From NCBI GenBank assembly GCA_964582525.1, contig CAZOSP010000018.1, forward strand, positions 1-39,463: a stretch of DNA of 39,463 nucleotides. The letters are read 5' to 3'. The DNA is from BB31 sp964582525. GTDB taxonomy: Bacteria > Pseudomonadota > Gammaproteobacteria > Beggiatoales > Beggiatoaceae. Under the pieces are notes generated by a model. It was not told the DNA's origin. It did not search any database and saw nothing but the letters and a program-made list of their open reading frames with translations. Made by a program: the position numbers and the translations under genes. Shown here piece by piece: positions 1-5,879 of this stretch; position 1 is the stretch's first letter; each line of letters starts with the position of its first letter.

Positions 1-215
1 GGACTGGGACTGGGACTGGGACTGGGACTGGGACTGGGACTGGGACTGGGACTGGGACTGGAACGGGGACTGGCACTGGCACGGGGACTGGAACGGGGAC
101 TGGAACGGGGACTGGCACTGGCACGGGGACTGGAACGGGAACTGGAACGGGGACTGGCACTGGCACGGGGACTGGAACGGGAACTGGAACTGGAACTGGA
201 ACTGGAACGGGGACT
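1..215 (+). repeat. Hexanucleotide tandem repeat (GGGACT and variants) coding for (Thr-Gly)n
   Basis: A period-6 tandem array runs from the window edge to 215. It is perfect GGGACT at the left (1-60) and then carries synonymous variants (GGAACG, GGCACT, GGCACG, GGAACT). Substitutions fall on the third codon positions, so the Thr-Gly pattern never breaks. This suggests selection on the protein plus ongoing slippage in the homogeneous left part. Confidence 0.9.
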
Positions 216-332
216 AGCATCCCGCCCGAACCTATCCCAACCCTATCAGAATGGGCGATGATCCTGCTGTCGCTGTTGCTGTTGTGGGTGGGGATGGGAC
301 ACACCAGAAACATACGGCGGGTTAAGCAGTAG
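3..332 (+). CDS. C-terminal end of a Thr-Gly repeat surface protein with IPTL-CTERM sorting tail (5' truncated by window)
   Basis: The frame is open from the window edge to a TAG at 330-332, giving 109 codons with no start in view. Codons 3-215 encode an uninterrupted alternation of Thr and Gly (71 residues). Synonymous third positions vary (act/acg, ggg/gga/ggc), most in the downstream two thirds. Then comes Ser-Ile-Pro-Pro-Glu-Pro, the motif IPTLSEWAM, a hydrophobic stretch (ILLSLLLLWVGMG) and a basic end (RNIRRVKQ). This three-part layout is the IPTL-CTERM sorting signal, which is known to be processed by an exosortase (XrtH type). The protein is therefore probably exported and surface-sorted, with the TG tract as a stalk or linker (inference). 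The 6-bp repeat can change copy number without breaking frame. The N-terminal function is unknown because it lies outside the window. Confidence 0.85.
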   Translation, partial: TGTGTGTGTGTGTGTGTGTGTGTGTGTGTGTGTGTGTGTGTGTGTGTGTGTGTGTGTGTGTGTGTGTGTGTSIPPEPIPTLSEWAMILLSLLLLWVGMGHTRNIRRVKQ

Positions 333-348
333 TCCACTCGCGTACTTT

Positions 349-459
349 GCCCTCGTTCCCAAGTGCCACTTGGGAATGCGATCTTGACCGCGTTGCGGTC
401 TGTACTAACGGTCCAGCAACGCTGGCAAGGTATGAGTTCCCAAGCGGTGCTTGGGAACT
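349..459 (+). repeat. Dispersed double-palindrome repeat, copy 1
   Basis: Two palindromes, TTCCCAAGTG-C-CACTTGGGAA (361-377 region) and TTCCCAAGC-GGT-GCTTGGGAA (437-457 region), flank a conserved middle containing GACCGCGTTGCGGTC. Almost the same unit recurs at 14778-14878, and a half unit in inverse orientation at 38757-38812. It has no coding potential of its own; short ORFs across it are chance. It resembles REP/BIME or MITE-type elements. Confidence 0.8.
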
Positions 460-514
460 GCGGCGGTGCATTTCTACCCGCACATCTTTGCAGTACAAAC
501 ACAGCCTGTCGTTC

Positions 515-1864
515 TTATTTTTCCTCATCCGCGACAAAGCGCATCACTTTGCTGTTAATACAATAGCGTTTGCCGGTGGGCGGCGGACCGTCGTCGAATA
601 CATGACCGAGGTGAATCCCTGAACTGGTGCTACGTACTTCAACACGTTTCATGCCGTGACTGTCGTCTTCGTGAAGCGTCACCGCGCCGTCAATGGGTTG
701 GAAAAAGCTCGGCCAGCCGCTGCCGCTTTTGAATTTGTTGTCGCTGCGAAACAACGCCGCGCCAGTAATCGGATCGACATAAGTACCGGTTTCCTGGTTA
801 TCCAGTAACGAGCCGGTAAAAGGTCGCTCGGTGCCGTTTTCAAAGGCGATGCGGATTGCTTCATCGCTCAGCGTGTGATAGCCAAACCATTCCCAAAAGC
901 GTTTGCTTTCGCCGTTGTAACCCGTGTAGCGGCTGACTTCTTTGCCGTCGCGGAACAGCACGATAGTTGGGGTTGCCCACACCGCTTTTTGCAGCGTCCA
1001 ACCCGCAGGCGGTTGTGGCGAAAAAGTCGCCACAATCGGGATTTCCGCTGTCCAATGTTCAAGAATCTGTTGTTTGAATAATTCGCAAAACGGACAATGC
1101 GCCGCCTCGAATACCACCAACTGCCGGTCGTTTGACAACGCGGCGGAATCAAGCGGCTTGATCGCGCCGCCCGCCGCGATACCAGACGGAAATTTAACCC
1201 CGCTGCCGCCCAATCCGCAATAGCCGTTGGGATTTTTCGCCAAGTAATCCTGGTGGTAATCTTCCGCCGGATAAAATACCTCAAGCGGCGCGATTTCGGT
1301 GGTGATTTTCGCGTAACCGGCTTTGTCCAAAGCCTTTTGATAAGCATCGCGGGTGATGAACGCCACCTGTTTTTGCGCATCGTTGGTGTAATAAAGCGCG
1401 CTACGATACTGCGAACCGACATCATTACCCTGGCGATTGCCTTGCGTTGGATCGTGATTTTCCCAAAACGCGATCAAGATGTGTTCGGCGGAAGTCTGCG
1501 CGGGATCAAACGTGACTTTGACCACTTCCGCGTGATTTTTCCGCACATCGGGATTCTGTTCGGAAAAAATCACTTTGTGATAGGTCGGGTCTTGATATTC
1601 CCCGCCAGCATAGCCGCTCACTGCGTCAAGCACGCCAGGCAGTGCCGCCATGCGTTTTTCCGCGCCCCAAAAACAGCCCATGCCCAACACAATCGACTCG
1701 GTTTGTTGGTTTGTGTGCATCATTCCTCCAGTGTCGTCTGCATTGACGATAGATAGCCAATAAAGCCTGAATAAACCCAGCGCAACCAGTAACACGCTGA
1801 TTAGAAATAAAAATAACCTGATTTTTTGAGGGACGGCGACGCGCGCTTTTGTGTTGAATTGCAT
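515..1864 (-). CDS. msrAB: Membrane-anchored peptide methionine sulfoxide reductase, MsrA - thioredoxin-like - MsrB fusion
   Basis: This bifunctional enzyme reduces Met-S-sulfoxide (MsrA) and Met-R-sulfoxide (MsrB) in proteins. Of 449 residues, 16-37 form one hydrophobic segment (signal anchor). MsrA spans about 56-225, with catalytic Cys64 in GCFWG and a recycling Cys216 in GYCG. A thioredoxin-like segment (about 245-330) has C257-P-F-C260. MsrB spans about 330-445, with SGWPSF (382-387) and catalytic Cys435 in RYCIN; the paired CxxC zinc ligands of many MsrBs are not seen. The anchor places the catalytic part outside the cytoplasm (inference). The start has a good RBS (AAAGGAAA about 8 nt upstream). 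The known Neisseria PilB order is Trx-MsrA-MsrB; here the Trx-like part sits between the two reductases. It stands alone on this strand. Confidence 0.93.
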   Translation of the reverse strand: MQFNTKARVAVPQKIRLFLFLISVLLVALGLFRLYWLSIVNADDTGGMMHTNQQTESIVLGMGCFWGAEKRMAALPGVLDAVSGYAGGEYQDPTYHKVIFSEQNPDVRKNHAEVVKVTFDPAQTSAEHILIAFWENHDPTQGNRQGNDVGSQYRSALYYTNDAQKQVAFITRDAYQKALDKAGYAKITTEIAPLEVFYPAEDYHQDYLAKNPNGYCGLGGSGVKFPSGIAAGGAIKPLDSAALSNDRQLVVFEAAHCPFCELFKQQILEHWTAEIPIVATFSPQPPAGWTLQKAVWATPTIVLFRDGKEVSRYTGYNGESKRFWEWFGYHTLSDEAIRIAFENGTERPFTGSLLDNQETGTYVDPITGAALFRSDNKFKSGSGWPSFFQPIDGAVTLHEDDSHGMKRVEVRSTSSGIHLGHVFDDGPPPTGKRYCINSKVMRFVADEEK

Positions 1865-2388
1865 GTTGGCTTTCCTTTAAGGTAAGTGCAGAATGACAGA
1901 AAATGAGCAAATTATCAGCTTATAGCAACAGAAAAAAACAAGCCATGGTCGAGTAGCCCCAAGCAACTTCGCCTTGAGGCTCTCACAGAACCGAACGCGA
2001 AAGGCTCGCTTCATTCGGCTTATCATTTGACCTGTTTAATGTATCATCAATCCGCGATGAGCTTTGGGTTTTTCCTCTGAAAGCTGATAACTCTTCGCGC
2101 CTCAGGGGCGGCACCCGTGCAATAAGGGTGTTGAGCGAAGAATCGTAGTATCATAACGCCATTCATCAAAGCCTGCTTAACACAGCGTACTGTGATGGCG
2201 TGAATGGATACGCGAGGGTACTGCTGGGCTGCTGGGGTTGTCAGACGAAGGATTTTTTGCTATCAATGCTACTCTTTCATTGAGCTGAAATGATGCCGCG
2301 CCGCGCCAGACACCACTCAATTCTTACTTGAATACCAACATATATTTTTGAGACCATGAATACTCAATCCAAACTTGAATGGAAATCC
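1865..2388. other. Intergenic region with decayed group II intron
   Basis: About 520 bases without a convincing gene. 1948-2022 (minus strand) holds intron domains V-VI. At 2093-2140 there is a compound hairpin (CTTCG/CGAAG, CTC/GAG, CACCC/GGGTG) that may be another piece of structured intron RNA. No reverse-transcriptase coding remains are recognisable by eye between 2023 and 2330. The last ~30 bases are the 5' leader of proC. Confidence 0.6.
1948..2022 (-). mobile_element. Group II intron remnant: domains V and VI and 3' splice end
   Basis: On the minus strand, 2020-1989 folds as a domain V. AGCCGAA pairs with UUCGGUU and contains the catalytic AGC triad and a G-U wobble. A 5-bp upper stem (UGAAG/UUUCG) follows, with a 2-nt CG bulge on the 3' side; total length is 32 nt. 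It is followed by a domain-VI-like hairpin, GCCUCAAG/CUUGGGGC (1980-1956), and a 3' end GGGGCTACTCGAC, typical of bacterial group II introns. No bulged A is obvious in domain VI, as in class C introns. The 5' domains and encoded protein are not seen, so this is a fragment. Family assignment is from memory of intron consensus. Confidence 0.65.
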
Positions 2389-3207
2389 ATGCAAAATAGT
2401 CGTATTAGCTTTATTGGCGGCGGCAACATGACGCGCAGCCTGATTGGCGGTTTGCTCAATAACGGTATTAACGCGCAGCAACTTAAGGTTGCCGACGTAA
2501 ACGCGCAGCCACTGGTCGCCGCCCATTTTCCAATAGAAATTCACACCGATAACCGCGAGGTGTTGCAACAGACTGATGTGGTGGTGTTGGCAGTCAAACC
2601 GCAGGTACTCCCCGAAGTTGCTAAAGCTATCAGTCCGTATATTCCTAAACCCGCGCCTTTGTTCATTAGCATTGCCGCCGGTATTTGCTCGACTGACTTA
2701 AACCGTTGGCTGGGGGGGGTGCCGCTGGTGCGCGTCATGCCGAATACGCCTTCGCTGGTACAAAGCGGTGCAGCCGCTTTGTTTGCCGGCGATATGGTGA
2801 GTAAGGCGCAAAAAGAGCTGGCAGAAACTATTTTACGGGCGGTGGGGTTGACTGTTTGGCTGGAGGAAGAAAAGTTAATGGATGCTGTGACAGCCTTGTC
2901 GGGCAGCGGACCGGCTTACTTTTTCTTGCTCATGGAAGCCATGCAAAACGCCGGCGTGAAACTGGGATTATCCGCCGAACAAGCCCGTTTGCTGACCTTA
3001 CAAACTGCCTTTGGTGCAGCAAAAATGGCACTTGAAAGCCGCGAAGATGCGGCGACTTTACGCGCTCGCGTGACCTCTAAAGGCGGCACCACAGAGCAAG
3101 CGATTAACGTTTTAGAAGCGCATCATTTTCAGGATTTACTCGAACAAGCCATCACCGAGGCACAGCAACGCTCGGCAGCATTAGCGCAAGAACTGGGAGA
3201 AGTTTAA
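2389..3207 (+). CDS. proC: Pyrroline-5-carboxylate reductase
   Basis: It catalyses the last step of proline synthesis, NAD(P)H-dependent reduction of 1-pyrroline-5-carboxylate, in the cytosol. The N-terminal Rossmann motif reads FIGGGNM. Later motifs are AVKPQVL, RVMPNTP, SGSGPAYFFLLMEAM and the P5CR signature region TSKGGTTEQAINVLE. An upstream in-frame ATG at 2356 would add 11 residues. I chose 2389 because the resulting 272 aa match the family length, the fold begins immediately after it, and GGAA lies just upstream. Its stop overlaps the start of the next gene by one base (TAATG), so yggT is probably translationally coupled; proC-yggT adjacency is common in gammaproteobacteria. Confidence 0.95.
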   Translation: MQNSRISFIGGGNMTRSLIGGLLNNGINAQQLKVADVNAQPLVAAHFPIEIHTDNREVLQQTDVVVLAVKPQVLPEVAKAISPYIPKPAPLFISIAAGICSTDLNRWLGGVPLVRVMPNTPSLVQSGAAALFAGDMVSKAQKELAETILRAVGLTVWLEEEKLMDAVTALSGSGPAYFFLLMEAMQNAGVKLGLSAEQARLLTLQTAFGAAKMALESREDAATLRARVTSKGGTTEQAINVLEAHHFQDLLEQAITEAQQRSAALAQELGEV

Positions 3208-3773
3208 TGGGCTATTTAGCACAGGCAGGGGCATTTTTAATCGATGTCATTTTCGGCATAGCCATTTTTATTTTAATGCTGCGCTTTTTAATTCAATGGA
3301 CTAATGTGGGTTTTAATCATCCCTTGACACAGTTTTTATATCAAGCGACCAATCCCGTGTTGCAGCCCTTACAGCGCGTTATTCCGCGCTGGGGACGTGT
3401 CGATCTCGCCTGCTTGTTGTTGATGTTAGCACTCAAAATTGTCGCCATTATGCTGCTGGGTTTGTTCTTAGGGCAGAACTATGGTGTCATCGGTTTAGTG
3501 ATCGTGGCTTTTGCTGAATTATTCAGCACTCTGATCTATGTGCTGATGTTTTCCATCATCATCCAAGTCATCTTAAACTGGATTAATCCCGATCCTCTCA
3601 ATCCGGTGTACAGCTTTGTATCGCGCCTAAATGATCCGCTAACCCTGCCGCTGCGCCGCCGCCTCCCGTTGTTTCATGGCATTGATTTCTCGCCGCTGGT
3701 TGCCATCATTCTGCTGCAACTGGCTTTAATACTCATCGTCGCGCCGCTCACCCATGTTGGGCAATCACTCTAA
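3207..3773 (+). CDS. yggT: YggT family integral membrane protein
   Basis: 188 residues forming two tandem YGGT repeats. Each has a hydrophobic helix pair around a conserved loop of the type NP(V/L)xxPLxRxxP: NPVLQPLQRVIPRWGRVD in the first half and LNDPLTLPLRRRLPLFHGID in the second. At least four membrane segments are visible (about 8-28, 66-92, 95-125, 160-182). Family members are inner-membrane proteins linked to osmotic stress and cell division; the exact role is unsettled. It overlaps proC by one nucleotide, so it is the second gene of a two-gene operon. A hairpin follows directly. Confidence 0.9.
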   Translation: MGYLAQAGAFLIDVIFGIAIFILMLRFLIQWTNVGFNHPLTQFLYQATNPVLQPLQRVIPRWGRVDLACLLLMLALKIVAIMLLGLFLGQNYGVIGLVIVAFAELFSTLIYVLMFSIIIQVILNWINPDPLNPVYSFVSRLNDPLTLPLRRRLPLFHGIDFSPLVAIILLQLALILIVAPLTHVGQSL

Positions 3774-3777
3774 CCCC

Positions 3778-3814
3778 GCACCAGACCTGATACCTGTCCG
3801 GTCTGGGGTGTGTT
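3778..3814. terminator. Likely bidirectional terminator between yggT and lysA
   Basis: CCAGACC (3781-3787) pairs with GGTCTGG (3800-3806), extended by CAC/GTG with a bulge. It lies five bases after the yggT stop, between convergent genes. The U tract is poor (TGTTTGTT), so termination is inferred from position and stem. Confidence 0.5.
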
Positions 3815-3832
3815 TGTTGCCCGCTGCAACGC

Positions 3833-5080
3833 CTATTCGCCCATTTCTAAACCCAATAAATCATCCATAGTTTCACGCCGCCGCACCAGTTTGACTTGCT
3901 GATCATGCACTAAAATTTCAGGCACTCGCGGACGGCTGTTGTAATTGGAACTCATGCTAAAACCATAAGCACCTGCCGAGCGCACCGCCAGTAAATCACC
4001 GGCTTGTAGGGCTAATTCCCGTTGTTTGCCGAGAAAATCGCCGGTTTCACAGACAGGTCCGACAATGTCGTAAAGTTGCGTTGGCGCGTCTTCACGCACC
4101 TGCACGGGGATGATGGCTTGCCAAGCTTGATACAGTGAGGGGCGAATTAAGTCGTTCATGGCGGCATCCACAATGGCGAAAGATTTGCCGTCTGGCACTG
4201 CTTTGAGGTATTCAACTCGCGTGAGCAAAATGCCCGCATTAGCGGCGATGGCGCGTCCGGGTTCGAGCAAAAGGGTGTAAGGCGCATCACCGAGTTTGTC
4301 CAGCAGTGCTTGCGCGTATGCCGCGGGTTCAGCCGGTTCTTCTTGGGCATAACGCACGCCTAAGCCGCCGCCCAAGTCCAGATGTTCGATGTTAATGCCC
4401 TCTGCTGTGAGGTTGTCAATGAGCAACAACATGCGGTCCAGCGCGTCTAAAAAGGGCGTGATTTGCGTCAGTTGTGAGCCGATATGGCAATCTGCGCCGA
4501 CAATGCGTAGATGCGGCAATTCAGCGGCGCGGCGATAGACATCCAGCGCGGAATCGACATCCACACCGAATTTGTTTTCTTTTAAGCCGGTGGAAATATA
4601 GGGGTGGGTGTTGGGATTAACATCCGGATTGACGCGAATTGAAATAGGCGCGACCTTGCCGCATTCCCCGGCGACTTGGTTAAGACGTTGCAATTCTGCG
4701 GCGGATTCTACGTTAAAACTTAAAATGCCCACTTCTAAAGCACGGCGCATTTCTGCGTGGGTTTTGCCCACCCCGGCAAAGACAATTTTGCTTGGCGAGC
4801 CGCCGGCACGAAGCACGCGCTCAAGCTCGCCGCCTGAGACAATATCAAAACCCGAACCCAGTTGTGCCAATACCCGCAACACGGCTAAGTTGGAGTTGGC
4901 TTTGACCGCGTAACAAATCAGGTGCGGATGTCTGCCAAGTGCGTTGTCAAAAGCGTGCCAGTGGCGTTCTAGGGTGGCTTGTGAATACACATAGCAGGGG
5001 GTGCCGAAAGCTTGCGCGATTTCTGTCAAAGGCACGCCTTCAACATATAATTGATTGTTTTGGTAGTTAAAATAATCCAT
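3833..5080 (-). CDS. lysA: Diaminopimelate decarboxylase
   Basis: A PLP enzyme that decarboxylates meso-diaminopimelate to L-lysine. From ATG at 5080 the protein has 415 residues, the family size. Visible features are YAVKANSN with the PLP-binding Lys60, a glycine-rich phosphate-binding segment LDLGGGLGVRY, EPGRAIAANAG, and GPVCETGD, which carries the active-site Cys. A longer in-frame reading begins at 5215, but those 45 extra residues are Pro/Arg-rich and fall inside the lptM gene, so I reject them. The start codon shares one base with the lptM stop (TAATG), indicating translational coupling; the lptM-lysA pair is typical of gammaproteobacteria. Confidence 0.96.
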   Translation of the reverse strand: MDYFNYQNNQLYVEGVPLTEIAQAFGTPCYVYSQATLERHWHAFDNALGRHPHLICYAVKANSNLAVLRVLAQLGSGFDIVSGGELERVLRAGGSPSKIVFAGVGKTHAEMRRALEVGILSFNVESAAELQRLNQVAGECGKVAPISIRVNPDVNPNTHPYISTGLKENKFGVDVDSALDVYRRAAELPHLRIVGADCHIGSQLTQITPFLDALDRMLLLIDNLTAEGINIEHLDLGGGLGVRYAQEEPAEPAAYAQALLDKLGDAPYTLLLEPGRAIAANAGILLTRVEYLKAVPDGKSFAIVDAAMNDLIRPSLYQAWQAIIPVQVREDAPTQLYDIVGPVCETGDFLGKQRELALQAGDLLAVRSAGAYGFSMSSNYNSRPRVPEILVHDQQVKLVRRRETMDDLLGLEMGE

Positions 5081-5241
5081 TAGGGCTGTTCTTTTGTGGG
5101 GCTGTCGGGGCGGCTGGTGCTGGAGGTTTGGGGGGCAGGCGTGACTGGCTCTTGGGGTAGGTAAAGTTCGCCTTTTTGTCCGCAGGCAGCGAGTAGTGCA
5201 AAAAGTCCCAACCACAGCCCGTTCTGTATTAAAATGCGCAT
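5080..5241 (-). CDS. lptM: LptM-like small lipoprotein
   Basis: A 53-residue precursor with a hydrophobic signal peptide and lipobox LAAC (Cys20), followed by the family signature GQKGELYLP and a Pro/Ser/Thr-rich tail. Members (YifL, renamed LptM) are outer-membrane lipoproteins that help assemble the LptD LPS transporter. The open frame extends upstream to 5415, but only the ATG at 5241 gives a proper signal peptide, and AGGA lies about 10 nt upstream. It overlaps lysA by one base and faces cyaY across a 222-bp divergent region, the usual gammaproteobacterial arrangement. Confidence 0.88.
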   Translation of the reverse strand: MRILIQNGLWLGLFALLAACGQKGELYLPQEPVTPAPQTSSTSRPDSPTKEQP

Positions 5242-5356
5242 CCTAAAAATCCTAATGTTTATAGGTTGTCGAAATCGTTGATGATACCATATTAGCTGTT
5301 GCAAGCGATGGCAAGGTGTGTAGCCACTATTTCCCCGGCATCCCCAATCGGAACTC

Positions 5357-5391
5357 AAACCTGACAGGTCTTGACGACCTGCCAGGTTTTT
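5357..5391. repeat. CCTGACAGG-type hairpin in the lptM/cyaY divergent region
   Basis: AAACCTGACAGGTC (5357-5370) and GACCTGCCAGGTTT (5376-5389) form a 14-bp stem with one mismatch and a 5-nt loop. Five Ts follow on the + strand, so it could act as an intrinsic terminator or attenuator upstream of cyaY. A related hairpin is at 37827-37856, so it also belongs to a small dispersed palindrome family. Confidence 0.6.
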
Positions 5392-5463
5392 CTGGGAGGG
5401 AAATGAACACTCCACATTGCATTTTTAATGACCCTCAATTTAGCACGGGAGACTAGACTACTC

Positions 5464-5793
5464 ATGACGGAACTCAGTGAATCGGATTTTCACGAACACA
5501 TTGATGATACTTTAATCGCCATTGAAGAAGCGATAGATGAAGCCAGCTTAAATATTGATTACGAAACCAGCGGCGGCATTTTAACCCTCACTTTCGACGA
5601 CGATTCACGCATTATCATCAACCGTCAAACCCCATCTCGGCAACTATGGGTAGCCGCCAAAGCCGGCGGCTTTCATTTCAACTACGACAGCGAAAATGGC
5701 GTATGGTTGCATGATGCAGACAAAGAAGAATTGTTTTATATGCTAGGTCGCCTGTGCAGTGAACAATCGGGACAAAATGTTAATTTCAATTAG
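5464..5793 (+). CDS. cyaY: Iron-sulfur cluster assembly protein CyaY (frataxin)
   Basis: The bacterial frataxin homologue binds iron and modulates the IscS cysteine desulfurase. At 109 residues it matches E. coli CyaY (106). An acidic N-terminal helix (ESDFHEHIDDTLIAIEEAIDE) is the iron-binding ridge; the sheet motifs GGILTLTFDDDSRIIINRQ and QLWVAAKAGGFHF are diagnostic. The frame opens at 5428 with a TTG-type start, but the ATG at 5464 begins exactly where the family begins. It is divergent from lptM-lysA and apparently monocistronic. Confidence 0.94.
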   Translation: MTELSESDFHEHIDDTLIAIEEAIDEASLNIDYETSGGILTLTFDDDSRIIINRQTPSRQLWVAAKAGGFHFNYDSENGVWLHDADKEELFYMLGRLCSEQSGQNVNFN

Positions 5794-5879
5794 AGAATGC
5801 CGTACAAAAACCACTCAGCTTTCATTTCAACAAATAATAGACTTTAGCTATAGAACAATAGCCTAACTAGGAGCAAATC

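Noticed and set aside
347..622. Plus-strand ORFs of 67-91 codons over the first palindrome repeat
   Set aside because: Composed of repeat sequence and antisense msrAB; no motif, no RBS.
868..1425. 185-codon ORF inside msrAB on the same strand
   Set aside because: Alternative frame of the fusion gene; Arg-rich shadow with no motif.
5081..5215. 45-residue N-terminal extension of lysA
   Set aside because: Pro/Arg-rich, out of frame over lptM; the family start fits ATG 5080 exactly.
5242..5415. Long N-terminal extension of lptM
   Set aside because: It would bury the lipoprotein signal peptide 58 residues inside and crosses the repeat hairpin.
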